A DNA stretch of 64,000 nucleotides from positions 1,550,001-1,614,000 of the forward strand of contig OZ243953.1 in the NCBI GenBank assembly GCA_965214475.1. Reading direction: 5' to 3'. The notes beneath the pieces were generated by a model. The model saw nothing but the letters and a program-made list of their open reading frames with translations. It was not told the origin of the DNA and did no database searches. The first letter of the stretch is position 1. Every line of letters starts with the position of its first letter. The translations under genes were made by a program, and so were the position numbers. This DNA comes from SIRX01 sp965214475. Its GTDB lineage: Bacteria; Actinomycetota; Rubrobacteria; Rubrobacterales; Rubrobacteraceae. Shown one piece after another: positions 25,440 through 34,637 of this stretch.

Positions 25440-26078
25440 ATGATCCAGATAGACGTATACGCTGACGTGGTCTGTCCCTGGTGTTACATTGGTGAAAAGC
25501 GACTCGAAAGGACCCTGGAGCAGCGGCCGGATCTCACCGTCGAGCGCCGCTGGCGACCGTTCCAGTTACGGCCGGAAATGCCAGAAGGCGGGTTGCCGTG
25601 GCGGGAGTTCGCCATGGACAAGTTCGGGGGCGAAGACAAGATGAGGGCAGCTTTCGGGCACGTAAGCGAGGCGGGCGAGGCGGACGGAATAGCTTTCGAC
25701 TTCGGCCGGGTCGCGAGCGCCCCCAACACCGTAGACGCGCACCGCCTGATCCTGCACGCCGCCGAGCACGGTCACCAATGGGAGACGGTCAATGCACTGT
25801 TCGAGGCTTACTTCTCCGGTGGTGCGAACCTCAACGACCACGAAGAATTGGCCCAAATAGCCGTCGGTGCCGGTATGGATGCGAATAGGGTGCGCGGTTT
25901 CCTAGACAGTGGAGAAGCTGTGCATGAAGTGTGGTCCGCCCAGAAAGAAGCCAGCCGTATCGGGGCAACGGGCGTACCCTTCTACGTTTTCGACAATCGC
26001 TATGCGCTCTCGGGAGCACAATCGGTAGCCACATTCACCCAAGCGCTCGACGCCACCCAGAGAAAATATGCGGTGTAA
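25440..26078 (+). CDS. DsbA-family oxidoreductase, FrnE-like
   Basis: A 212-aa cytoplasmic thiol-disulfide protein of the FrnE group. The active-site CPWCYIG motif is at residues 12-18 (Cys12, Cys15), followed by the helical insert with NTVDAHRLI and the cis-Pro region IGATGVPFYVFDNRYALSGAQS. It has no signal peptide. FrnE-type proteins take part in oxidative and metal stress responses; here the HxlR-linked operon suggests thiol repair under electrophile stress. The ATG at 25440 follows AAAAGGGGG. Confidence 0.93.
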   Translation: MIQIDVYADVVCPWCYIGEKRLERTLEQRPDLTVERRWRPFQLRPEMPEGGLPWREFAMDKFGGEDKMRAAFGHVSEAGEADGIAFDFGRVASAPNTVDAHRLILHAAEHGHQWETVNALFEAYFSGGANLNDHEELAQIAVGAGMDANRVRGFLDSGEAVHEVWSAQKEASRIGATGVPFYVFDNRYALSGAQSVATFTQALDATQRKYAV

Positions 26079-26124
26079 AAATTTAGCCCGTTTCTCTGCC
26101 GAAAGTGCTTTTAGTTTTCGAAGC

Positions 26125-26532
26125 TCACCACGGCACATCACCGACCAAAGCATCGGCCTCTATCTCGACCAAGATCTCCGGCGAGATGAGACGGCTAACC
26201 TCCAGCATGCTCGTCGCGGGCTTTACCTCGCCGAAAAACTCACCGTGGGCCCTGCCTACTTTCTCCCAGTTGCTAATGTCGGTCACGTAGATCCTGGTCC
26301 GCACTACGTTTTCGAGTTCGGCGCCCGCAGCCCGCAACGCCACCCGGATATTGTTTATCGCCTGAACTGCCTGCGCGTAAGGGTCCCCCGCTCCAACGAT
26401 GCCTCCGGTCCCGTCGGTTGCGGTGGTTCCTGAGACGAACACGAAAGGACCGCGACGTACGGCCCGAGAGTAACCTACGATCTTCTCCCAGTCGGTCCCG
26501 CTGCTAACGTTGTACCGTTGCCGGTTGTCCAT
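26125..26532 (-). CDS. RidA/YjgF/YER057c/UK114 family deaminase
   Basis: A 135-aa Rid-family protein that typically hydrolyses reactive enamine/imine intermediates to the ketoacid and ammonia. The family arginine is in NVVRTRIYVTDI (Arg80) and the acidic end is VEIEADALV (about 122-130). GPFVFVSGTTATDGTG is the standard N-terminal block. The ATG at 26532 is used; an in-frame start three codons upstream is possible, and neither has a strong ribosome site. It is a single gene, convergent with the FrnE-like gene. Confidence 0.9.
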   Translation of the reverse strand: MDNRQRYNVSSGTDWEKIVGYSRAVRRGPFVFVSGTTATDGTGGIVGAGDPYAQAVQAINNIRVALRAAGAELENVVRTRIYVTDISNWEKVGRAHGEFFGEVKPATSMLEVSRLISPEILVEIEADALVGDVPW

Positions 26533-26690
26533 TATTCGCACAGCTTAGCGCACAATCGCTACGCAAGTCCCGGCAAACGTAAGATAACCATCGGTTTTCC
26601 AAGCTATCAGGAAGCGGAAACGGAGCCCGGGAAAACACATCCGGACTCCGTATCTTCAGTTGCAAGTTTTTGGACCTCGAGGGGAGCGCG

Positions 26691-27080
26691 TTAGTTGTGA
26701 GACAGAAGAATTGGCTCTTGCATGAGCGATCCGATAAAGTCCCTCTTGTGGATAATTTCCGACTCGACGGCATCTCCGTTCGTATCGCCGGGTGGTGGGT
26801 TCATGGTGATCAGGTCGACATCCGCTATGTGACCCATTAGCAAGGAGATCAACTCTCCCGCCGTGGTCTCCCGGACGTGCCAGCCTTCTTGCCTGAAACG
26901 GCTGGACCGAAGAAAGGCGTGGGCGGAGATCTCACTACCAAACACCGGCAACGAATCTCCGCTTTCGGTAGGCAGGGTCAAAAGATTGAGCCGGTTGTTG
27001 TCGTTGCGTACGATAAGGTACTGTACGAATATGGAGTGACCGTCTAGCCAGTGCCCGTTTTCAGACATAACTTCTGCCAT
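26691..27080 (-). CDS. Conserved hypothetical protein
   Basis: A 129-aa soluble protein with no TM segment. It has a beta-rich pattern: FVQYLIVRNDNNRLNLLTLPT, then PVFGSEISAHAFLRS, GWHVRETTAGELISLL and VDLITMNPPPG. The last segments have the look of SseB-like domains, but I would not name it. The ATG at 27080 lies 9 nt after GGGGG and only 1 nt after the stop of the zinc-ribbon gene, so both come from one transcript. Its function is unknown. Confidence 0.8.
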   Translation of the reverse strand: MAEVMSENGHWLDGHSIFVQYLIVRNDNNRLNLLTLPTESGDSLPVFGSEISAHAFLRSSRFRQEGWHVRETTAGELISLLMGHIADVDLITMNPPPGDTNGDAVESEIIHKRDFIGSLMQEPILLSHN

Positions 27081-27081
27081 A

Positions 27082-27396
27082 TTATCCAACCCCCTTCTCT
27101 CCCACGAAACCGAAGTATTCGTGCTGTATGCCGTTTGCCATCTTCGCTTCCCGCCACTCTTCGTACTCTTCGAGCCAGGGACGGTAAGCCCCCTTCCCCT
27201 CCTCGGGTTTTACCCGCTCACGTTCGAAACCTTCGTAGACGGCTCCGCACCGGCATTCGATGTGGTCACTGCTCCACGTCAGCGTCTCCCCGCAATCACA
27301 CTCGAAGAGGACGTATTCGGGACGCCAGCTATAGACCTTCCCGTGAGGAACTTCCTGAACCTCGTAATGGCCCTGTTCCCGCTCGATCACCCGCAT
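27082..27396 (-). CDS. Small zinc-ribbon-like hypothetical protein
   Basis: A 104-aa protein with two paired cysteine motifs, CDCG (Cys33/35) and CRCG (Cys48/50), which would form a small zinc ribbon. A charged C-terminal part follows (PEEGKGAYRPWLEEYEEW). The ATG at 27396 follows GGAAGG at a good distance, and other in-frame starts lie within 40 nt upstream. I know no function. It is coupled to the 129-aa unknown (1-nt spacing), and the pair is divergent from the large histidine kinase gene. Confidence 0.75.
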   Translation of the reverse strand: MRVIEREQGHYEVQEVPHGKVYSWRPEYVLFECDCGETLTWSSDHIECRCGAVYEGFERERVKPEEGKGAYRPWLEEYEEWREAKMANGIQHEYFGFVGEKGVG

Positions 27397-27722
27397 CTCC
27401 ATTTCCTTCCTGCTCGTGAGCAGATTCCCTTCCAAAACCCCGGCGACTCATTCACGCCACCGGCCCCTCATCCCCTCAGATACCGTATACTGTACCTCTC
27501 AAAGAGCCCCACCGGCACACTTCACAGGACATTTGAGGCAAATTACCCAAGCACTACTCTGGGCTTGAACCATTACTGCAATGCGGGCCTTTCGAAATAC
27601 CGGGGCACCGATTCGAAGCATGTGGTCTTATACTAGAAGGTGCTCCTGTGCGGGCTTATAATCCAGGTTAGCCGGGGCGAGGTATCTTTCCCGGCCCGGA
27701 CACGAGCCGGAAGGAATTCGCT
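27397..27722. other. Intergenic region upstream of the large sensor kinase
   Basis: 326 nt between the zinc-ribbon gene (minus) and the kinase gene (plus). A TATAAT hexamer at 27657-27662 lies 60 nt before the kinase start and is a plausible -10, but no good -35 stands at 16-18 nt. A palindromic GTATAC is centred near 27488. No further gene or structure was seen. Confidence 0.35.
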
Positions 27723-30700
27723 TTGCAGAACAAGAAGCCGCGACCGCCAGATGATGCGCCGAGAACCGGGCACCTGAGGTCTTCAGAACCGGATGAGGGT
27801 ATCGAGGCGTTGCGTGAGAGTGAGGCACTCTACCGGCTGCTGGCCGAGAACTCGACCGACCTTATCTCCAAGCACACCCCGGAGGGGGTCTACACTTACG
27901 CCTCCCCCGCGAGTAGAGCCCTACTGGGTTACGAGCCAGAAGAATTAGTAGGGTGCTCAGCCTACGACTTCTTTCACCCCGATGATCTCAAAGAGATAAG
28001 CGAATCCCACTCGGCCGTGGTCGAAGAGCAGGACACCTTCACGGTCAGTTATCGCATCCGTTGCAAAAACGGCGAATACCGGTGGTTCGAGACGACCAGT
28101 CGCGCGGTACGGAACGAAGCGAGCGGTGAGATGCAGGAGATCATAGCCGTCTCGCGCGACATCACGGATCGTCTCAGGATCGAGGCCGGGCTTCAGGAAG
28201 CAGAGCGTCGTTACCGGACCCTTGTGGAGCAGGTCCCCGCGGTTATCTACACTGGTGAGAACCTGGCTAACCCTTACTCCACCAAGTACGTGAGCCCGCA
28301 GATCACAGACCTACTCGGTTACACCCCGGAAGACTTTATAGAGAACCCAGATCTCTGGAGAGAGACTCTCCACCTTGAAGACCGGGACCGGGTGCTCGCT
28401 GAAGCAGCCCGTGCCGCTGAAGCCGGGGAACAGTTCAACGCCGAGTATCGTATGTTCTGTCGTAACGGCGAGGAGATCTGGGTCCAAGACGAGGCCATGT
28501 TGGTACGCGACGAGGCGGGGCGGCCCCGCTTTTGGCAGGGTGTCAAGATAGACGTCACCGAGCAGAAGAAGGTCGAGTCTCAGTTACGAGAATCCAGCGA
28601 CCGCATTACGAGTATCCTCGAAAGCACGACCGACGCCTTTTTCGCCCTGGACCACCACCAGCGCTTCACGTTCGTAAACCGCCGGGCGGAACAATTCTTG
28701 CAGCAACCTCGGGAAGAACTTCTAGGGAGCAGCGTGGTGGATGCTTTCCCAGAAGCCACGAACTCCCAGTTCTATGCCGAGTGCCAGAAGGCGGCGGTGT
28801 CGAGGAAAGAAGTCCACTTCGAAGAGTTTTATGCTCCGCTCGGCAAGTGGTTCGAGGTCCACGTCTACCCGTACAAAGAAGGACTTGCGGTCTACTTCCA
28901 AGATCTCACGGAGCGCGTAGAGGGAGAACGCCAGCTCCGCGAAGCTGAGGAACGCTTCCGCAGCGCCTTCGACAACACGCCGGTCGGGATGGCGATAGTC
29001 GGTCCCGAAGGCCGTTACGTGCAGGCCAACCGAGCGTTCTGCGAACTTTTAGGCTACTCGGAAGAAGAACTGTTCGAAAAGACCTACATAGGCATCACAT
29101 ATCCCGAAGACTACGAGATCAGCGTAGACCATGCTCGCCGGTTAGATAGCGGCGCATTGGACGGCTACACCCTGGAGAAACGCTACATCCACGCCGACGG
29201 CCATCCGGTGTGGGTGTCGTTGAGCATTTCGCTGGTAAGGAACGCCGACGATGAACCACTCTACTACATATCCCAGATCCAAAGCATAGAAGAACGCAAG
29301 CAGGCCGAGGTCGCATTGCGGGAAGATGCGGAGCGCCTCTCGGCTATCATCGCCACTCAACGCGCCATAGCATTGGCGGAGCCGAATCAGGAAGCCGTTA
29401 TGAAGCTAATCGTGGAGCGCAGCCAGGAGCTCACCGAGGCGGACGGGGCGACCGTAGAGATGATCGAGGGCGAGGAGCTCGTCTACCGAAACGCCAGTGG
29501 ACGGGCACGGGACCATATCGGGCTGAGGTTACATTCCTCTTCCAGTATCTCCGGGGAATGCGTCAGGAGAAAAGAGATATTGCGTTCCGACGACACGGTG
29601 CAGGACCCTCGCGTAGATCAGGCCGCCGTTCGGAAGACAGGGGCCCGGTCCATGATCGTGGTTCCGCTCTATCATCGGCAGGAGATCGTTGGCGTGCTGA
29701 AGGTCTTCTCGACAAAGCCGCAAGCTTTCTGCAACCGGGACGTGGACACCTTGCAACTCATGGCGGGTTTGATCGCCGCGGCGATGAGCCACACCGCCGA
29801 GTTCGAGGCCAAGCAAGCGTTGCTGGACGAACGCACGGCCTCGCTAATGCAGATCCAGCAGAGCGAAGCCCGCTTTCGGGCCATCTTCGAGGGCACGACG
29901 GCCGGTATCGCCATCGTCAGCCTCGACGGGCAACTCTTTCAGACCAACCCCGCACTGCAAGCGCTTCTCGGCTACGATGAGCAAGAGCTAAAAGATATGT
30001 ACTTCACCGATATAACCCATCCAGACGACATCGAGAAGGACCTTAAACTCTACAAAGAGCTTGCAGAAGGTAAGCGCGATGGCTACCAGATAGAGAAGCG
30101 CTACATCCGTAAGGACGGCAGCCTGCTCTGGGGCCGCCTGAACGCTTCCCCGATCCACACTCCGGAGGGCGGCTCGCGCTTTATGGTCGGCATAGTGGAG
30201 GACATCACCGACCGCCGTCAGGCTGAGGAAGAGATCCGGAAGCGGGCGCAGCAGCAGGCCATCGTGGCCAACCTCGGCCAACGGGCACTGGCCCAAACAG
30301 ACCTTCGCGCCCTAATGGACGAGGCTGTAAATCTGGTCGTCCAAGACCTCGGGGTCGAATACTGCGCTATTTTGGAACTGCTACAGGAGGAAAACTGCCT
30401 GCTGCTACAGGCAGGAGTTGGCTGGAAAGCAGGCCTGGTAGGACGGGACACGGTGGAAGTTGGTGAAGACTCACCCGCTGGGCAACTCTTGCTCACCAAG
30501 AAACCCCTGGTATTTGAAGATTTGAGCAAGGATCCGCACTTCAGCAAAGTCCAGAATCTCAGAGAACACGGGGTGGTCAGCGGTGTATCCGTCACTATCC
30601 AGGGACCGGAAGGTCCTTTCGGCCTTCTAGGGGCACATGCCACGCAAAAAAGGAAGTTTTCCGGGGACGACATCAACTTTCTCCAGGCCGTCGCGAACGT

Positions 30701-32138
30701 GCTCTCCGCGGCGTTCGAGAGGGCACGCGCGGAAGAGGCTCTAAAGAGGTCTGAGAGGCTATCCCGCTCAGCGATAAACAGCCTCTCGGCGCACATAGCT
30801 ATTCTGGACGAATCGGGCAACATCATAGATGTCAACAAAGGGTGGCGGAGGTTCGCCACTTCCAACGCGCCTATGGTAGGAGATCTGGATGAGGGCGCCA
30901 ACTACCTCAAAGTTTGCGACTCCGCGACGGGCGCCGAAGCTGAGGCCGCCACAGCTTTCGCACGGGGAATACGAGATGTACTGTCCTACCGGCGCGAATC
31001 TTTCGAAATAGAATATCCGTGCCACGCCCCCGACAAGCAACGTTGGTTCGTGGGCCGGGTGACACGCTTTCCCGACACAGATCCCCCACGGGTCGTGGTG
31101 GCGCACGAGGACATCAGCGTGAGGAAGCTCTCCGAGGAGGCCGTGCGGAAGTCCGAACAGGAGTACCGCAAGCTCTTCGAGCTCGCCAACGATGCCATCC
31201 TGATCTACGAGCCAGAGAGCCGCGAGATACTAGACGTCAACCAGAACGCCTGCGAAATATACGGTTACCTGAGAGAAACCTTCATCGGCATGAGCATGAG
31301 AGAGCTTTCTATGGACCGCCAGCGAGGCCGCCGCTACCTGGAGACCTTACTCTCCCGCGGCGCGTATCAGGACTTCGAGACAGTCCATCGCCGGAACGAC
31401 GGCAAGCCCATGGACGTGTTAGTGAACTCTTCCGTGATCGAATTTCGGGGGCAACAGGCGGTTCTCAGCATCAGCCGGGACATCACCGCCCGGAAACGGA
31501 CCGAAGCGTCGCTGCTGGAGATCCGGGAAGCCGAACGCCGCCGGATAGCACGAGACCTGCACGACGCGGTGCTTCAGGACCTCGCGGGGACCTTGCAGGG
31601 GATTCAAGCCTTCGAGATGGAATCCAAAGGAACCGGTGGCGAAGTTGGGCTCGAACAGGAGATAGCCGCGCTCCGCCGGGCGACCGGCGGGCTGCGTAAC
31701 GCCATCTACGACCTCCGCAACGAACAGGATGAGCCCTTTATCAAAGCCGTAGAGTCCCTGGTGGAGTTCAACCGTCAGTTGACCCCCGAACGCCAGATAA
31801 ATCTCGTCGTCTCGGAAGGCTTCTCTCCGGAGCTCAAGGATGGGGTGAGCGTAGAGCTTCTGAGGGTTCTACAGGAAGCTCTCGCCAACACCCGCCAGCA
31901 CTCCGACGCCCGGAAGATCAAGATAAGCCTGTGCCGGCGCAAAAACGAGGTTCTAGCCCAGATCTACGACGACGGCTGTGGTTTCGACGCCGGGACGGTA
32001 CAGGGCGGAGTAGGCCTCTCTGGGATGCGCGAGCGGGTCGCAGAGATGGGCGGTAAGATCGAGGTAGAGACTGAGTCCGGCAGAGGAACCCTGATAAAAG
32101 TCAGCGTTCCTTACAAAGGTGCGGACAAAGAGCGTTAA
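27723..32138 (+). CDS. Multi-PAS/GAF sensor histidine kinase (HisKA_3, NarX/DegS type)
   Basis: A 1471-aa soluble kinase with no TM segment. Domains in order: PAS (about 35-150), PAS (160-285), PAS (290-400), PAS (409-530), GAF (535-690), PAS (715-840), GAF (842-1000), PAS (1005-1135), PAS (1141-1260), then HisKA_3 with the phospho-acceptor His1280 in RRRIARDLHDAVLQ. The HATPase_c domain (about 1370-1465) shows the N-box QEALANTRQH, the G1 box DDGCGFD (about 1415) and GVGLSGMRERV. Such kinases integrate cytoplasmic signals (redox, small ligands). It is convergent with a NarL-type response regulator, the likely partner; their stop codons overlap in a TTAA. The TTG start follows GGAAGG. Confidence 0.95.
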   Translation: MQNKKPRPPDDAPRTGHLRSSEPDEGIEALRESEALYRLLAENSTDLISKHTPEGVYTYASPASRALLGYEPEELVGCSAYDFFHPDDLKEISESHSAVVEEQDTFTVSYRIRCKNGEYRWFETTSRAVRNEASGEMQEIIAVSRDITDRLRIEAGLQEAERRYRTLVEQVPAVIYTGENLANPYSTKYVSPQITDLLGYTPEDFIENPDLWRETLHLEDRDRVLAEAARAAEAGEQFNAEYRMFCRNGEEIWVQDEAMLVRDEAGRPRFWQGVKIDVTEQKKVESQLRESSDRITSILESTTDAFFALDHHQRFTFVNRRAEQFLQQPREELLGSSVVDAFPEATNSQFYAECQKAAVSRKEVHFEEFYAPLGKWFEVHVYPYKEGLAVYFQDLTERVEGERQLREAEERFRSAFDNTPVGMAIVGPEGRYVQANRAFCELLGYSEEELFEKTYIGITYPEDYEISVDHARRLDSGALDGYTLEKRYIHADGHPVWVSLSISLVRNADDEPLYYISQIQSIEERKQAEVALREDAERLSAIIATQRAIALAEPNQEAVMKLIVERSQELTEADGATVEMIEGEELVYRNASGRARDHIGLRLHSSSSISGECVRRKEILRSDDTVQDPRVDQAAVRKTGARSMIVVPLYHRQEIVGVLKVFSTKPQAFCNRDVDTLQLMAGLIAAAMSHTAEFEAKQALLDERTASLMQIQQSEARFRAIFEGTTAGIAIVSLDGQLFQTNPALQALLGYDEQELKDMYFTDITHPDDIEKDLKLYKELAEGKRDGYQIEKRYIRKDGSLLWGRLNASPIHTPEGGSRFMVGIVEDITDRRQAEEEIRKRAQQQAIVANLGQRALAQTDLRALMDEAVNLVVQDLGVEYCAILELLQEENCLLLQAGVGWKAGLVGRDTVEVGEDSPAGQLLLTKKPLVFEDLSKDPHFSKVQNLREHGVVSGVSVTIQGPEGPFGLLGAHATQKRKFSGDDINFLQAVANVLSAAFERARAEEALKRSERLSRSAINSLSAHIAILDESGNIIDVNKGWRRFATSNAPMVGDLDEGANYLKVCDSATGAEAEAATAFARGIRDVLSYRRESFEIEYPCHAPDKQRWFVGRVTRFPDTDPPRVVVAHEDISVRKLSEEAVRKSEQEYRKLFELANDAILIYEPESREILDVNQNACEIYGYLRETFIGMSMRELSMDRQRGRRYLETLLSRGAYQDFETVHRRNDGKPMDVLVNSSVIEFRGQQAVLSISRDITARKRTEASLLEIREAERRRIARDLHDAVLQDLAGTLQGIQAFEMESKGTGGEVGLEQEIAALRRATGGLRNAIYDLRNEQDEPFIKAVESLVEFNRQLTPERQINLVVSEGFSPELKDGVSVELLRVLQEALANTRQHSDARKIKISLCRRKNEVLAQIYDDGCGFDAGTVQGGVGLSGMRERVAEMGGKIEVETESGRGTLIKVSVPYKGADKER

Positions 32139-32842
32139 CCGGACTCCAGGGTTTCGAGGTCTACCAGACCTCGACGGATAGCATAGAGTACGGCCTGGGT
32201 GCGGTCGTAGATGTGCAGCTTTTTGTAGATGTTCGAGGCGTGGTTGCGCACGGTCTTCTCGGAGATGTGCAGAGCCTGGGCTATCTGCTTGTTGCTCTTG
32301 CCCTGCGCCAGCGCCTTTATGACCTCTAGCTCCCGGTCGGTGAGTTGTGGCGTAAACTCCGTTTCGTCTTTCTGGATGCTCTCGAAAGTCGTGAGCATCT
32401 TTCGGGCTATATCCTGGGCCATGATAGTGTCCCCGGAGTAGACCGCGCGGATGGCGCGGGTAAGGTCCTCCGGCGTGCAGTCCTTTAGCAAGTATCCCTG
32501 GGCACCGGCTTTTATGCCCTGAAAGACGTGCCCGTCATCGGTGTGAACCGTCAGGATCAGGATGCGCGTCCGCGGCAATATCTCCCGTATTTTGCGCGTG
32601 GCCGTGACCCCATCCATCTCCGGCATCGAGATATCCATGAGCACCACGTCGGGCTCGGTCTCAAGGCATAGGTCCACGGCTTGCCGGCCCGTATGAGCCT
32701 CACCAACGACCTCTATTTCGGGTTGGACCCCGATAACCCTGGACAGCCCACTAGTAAATAGCTGCTGATCGTCGGCTATAGCCACCCGAATTTTCTCTGT
32801 AGCTTCCAGTAAGTAAATTCCTCTGTCGGTTTCTGTATCCAC
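32135..32842 (-). CDS. NarL/FixJ-family response regulator
   Basis: A 235-aa two-component regulator. The receiver domain (about 17-135) has the acidic pair DD (24-25), the phospho-acceptor Asp70 in VVLMDISMP and the conserved Lys in YLLKD. The LuxR-type HTH is at about 168-235 (LTDRELEVIKALAQGKSNKQIAQALHISEKTVRNH). It is expected to be phosphorylated by the convergent multi-PAS kinase, which is of the HisKA_3 type that pairs with NarL regulators. The GTG at 32842 may be preceded by further in-frame starts; the N-terminal residues before IRVAIADD are not conserved. Confidence 0.95.
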   Translation of the reverse strand: MDTETDRGIYLLEATEKIRVAIADDQQLFTSGLSRVIGVQPEIEVVGEAHTGRQAVDLCLETEPDVVLMDISMPEMDGVTATRKIREILPRTRILILTVHTDDGHVFQGIKAGAQGYLLKDCTPEDLTRAIRAVYSGDTIMAQDIARKMLTTFESIQKDETEFTPQLTDRELEVIKALAQGKSNKQIAQALHISEKTVRNHASNIYKKLHIYDRTQAVLYAIRRGLVDLETLESG

Positions 32843-32983
32843 TCTACCACTCAGACTTTCCTCTGGTAAATGGCGGGCCTGTCAACCTGGAGGGGGGATA
32901 TATGTTGGCGCAAGCCCACCACACCTACAATACTGACGCACGTTAGCCTCCGTGTCATCGGGCTTATGGACCATCTACGCCTG

Positions 32984-33034
32984 GGTCAATTGACCTAGCC
33001 AACACCGAGCCGGGCTCGACTTATACTGTTTACT
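32984..33034 (+). promoter_or_regulatory. glpD promoter with palindromic operator; leaderless start
   Basis: A perfect 12-bp palindrome GGTCAATTGACC (32984-32995) is followed by a -10-like TATACT (33022-33027), which ends 7 nt before the glpD ATG at 33035. Transcription would begin at or next to the ATG, and no Shine-Dalgarno sequence is present. No -35 box fits at 16-18 nt. The palindrome centre lies about 45 nt before the predicted start, a position typical of activators. Confidence 0.6.
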
Positions 33035-34633
33035 ATGCCCGAATTGTTCAAAAGTCGGGATGAAGTCCGGGCTGAGGCCGCAGATAAAACCTGGGACATA
33101 GTGGTGGTCGGAGGTGGCATCACCGGGGCGGGGATAGCCCGCGAAGCGGCCCGATGCGGCCTCTCTATACTGCTACTCGAACAGAAGGACTTTGCCTGGG
33201 GCGCCTCCAGCCGGAGTTCGAAGATGATCCAAGGCGGCCTCCGCTACCTGAAAGAGCGCCAGATACAATTAACCCGCGAGGCGGTCAACGAGAGAGAGCA
33301 CCTGCTCCGCGACGGCAAGGGGTTGGTCGAACCCTTGAGCTTTCTGTACGTAGTCTACAAAGGCGACCGACCGGGGGCGTGGACCCTGGAGTTCGGCCTG
33401 ACGGTCTACGACCTGCTCAAGCGCAGCCGGCGCAGCTATCACAGCCAGGATGCCATGGACATAAGCCTACTAGCCCCTAACCTGGACCTCGACGGACTGC
33501 GCGGAGGCTTCGTCTACACCGATGCCCAAACCGACGACGCCCGGTTGGTCTTCCGGGTGCTGCGCGAGGCGACACATACCGGGGCCCGAATTCTCAACTA
33601 CGCCTCCGTCGAAGGAGTAGTTCAAAATGACCGGGGAGACATCTGCACTCTTTCCGTAAGAGACATGGAAGGTGGAAACACCGCGGACGTAAACGCCCGG
33701 TTCGTGGTGAACGCGACGGGCGCATGGTCCGGGGAGCTGGAGTCTCCAGAGAACGAGTCGCTGCAGCTCCGGCCTTTGCGGGGGAGCCACCTGATCTTTC
33801 CGTGGGAGAAGCTTCCCACGGCCCAGGCGGTGACTTTCGCGCACCCCGAAGACGGTCGTCCGGTCTTCGCCTACCCGTGGGAAGGTGTAACGCTCGTTGG
33901 CACGACGGACCTGGATCACAGCCGCCCTTTGGATAAGGAGCCGGCCATCATCCCGGATGAGACAGAATATCTACTCGACGCCCTCCACACTCGCTTTGCG
34001 GACCACTCCCTCTCGACCCACGACCTGCTCGGCACCTTCGCCGGTGTGAGGCCCGTTGTGTTCGGCGGCCGTGACCAGCCCTCCCAAGAACCTCGGGAAC
34101 TTGTAATCCACAAGGACGGAAATCTCGTAACGGTGGCGGGTGGAAAACTTACGACCTTTCATTCCATAGCCCGGAAGGTAATGCAGACTTTATCCATAGA
34201 GTCAGACCGCCCCTCCGCGAGCCTCGAACCTACTCCTCTGATGGCTGTGCAAGCTGAGGAGGCGCTCACAACACTTCCCCATCTCCAGCATGACAGACTC
34301 ATTGGGCGTCTCGGTCCTGATATTGCAGAGTTTCTGGAGTGGGTGGATGAGGAGGATCTCGAAAAGATTCGGGATACTCCCTACACTTGGGCGGAACTAA
34401 AATGGTCGTTCGAGAAAGAAGCCGTCGTACACCTTGAAGATCTCCTACTCCGCAGGGTCCGTATCGGACACCTGCTACCCGAAGGCGCCATGAAGCTCCG
34501 AGAAGAGATAGAAAGGCGGTTAACGCAACACACTGTCTGGTCACCACAGCGCTGGCAAGAGGAGTGGAGACGTTACGCTGAACTGTGGCGCTCCTCCTAC
34601 AGCCCCGTTCCCGAAATTCCGGAGGAACGTTGA
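33035..34633 (+). CDS. glpD: Glycerol-3-phosphate dehydrogenase, FAD-dependent
   Basis: A 532-aa flavoenzyme that oxidises sn-glycerol 3-phosphate to DHAP and feeds electrons to quinones at the membrane. The FAD motif is VVGGGITGAGIA (25-36). GLSILLLEQKDFAWGASSRSSKMIQGGLRYL is typical of GlpD, and GTTDLD and the late GGKLTTF close the FAD site. The C-terminal cap domain is present (to about residue 520). It has no ribosome site and appears leaderless. Four nt after the stop comes a broken alkyl-DHAP synthase, which would have used the DHAP branch for ether lipids. Confidence 0.95.
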   Translation: MPELFKSRDEVRAEAADKTWDIVVVGGGITGAGIAREAARCGLSILLLEQKDFAWGASSRSSKMIQGGLRYLKERQIQLTREAVNEREHLLRDGKGLVEPLSFLYVVYKGDRPGAWTLEFGLTVYDLLKRSRRSYHSQDAMDISLLAPNLDLDGLRGGFVYTDAQTDDARLVFRVLREATHTGARILNYASVEGVVQNDRGDICTLSVRDMEGGNTADVNARFVVNATGAWSGELESPENESLQLRPLRGSHLIFPWEKLPTAQAVTFAHPEDGRPVFAYPWEGVTLVGTTDLDHSRPLDKEPAIIPDETEYLLDALHTRFADHSLSTHDLLGTFAGVRPVVFGGRDQPSQEPRELVIHKDGNLVTVAGGKLTTFHSIARKVMQTLSIESDRPSASLEPTPLMAVQAEEALTTLPHLQHDRLIGRLGPDIAEFLEWVDEEDLEKIRDTPYTWAELKWSFEKEAVVHLEDLLLRRVRIGHLLPEGAMKLREEIERRLTQHTVWSPQRWQEEWRRYAELWRSSYSPVPEIPEER

Positions 34634-34637
34634 TCCC

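Noticed and set aside
27580..27662. Short plus-strand ORF upstream of the kinase gene
   Set aside because: Only about 27 codons, no ribosome site and no distinct features.
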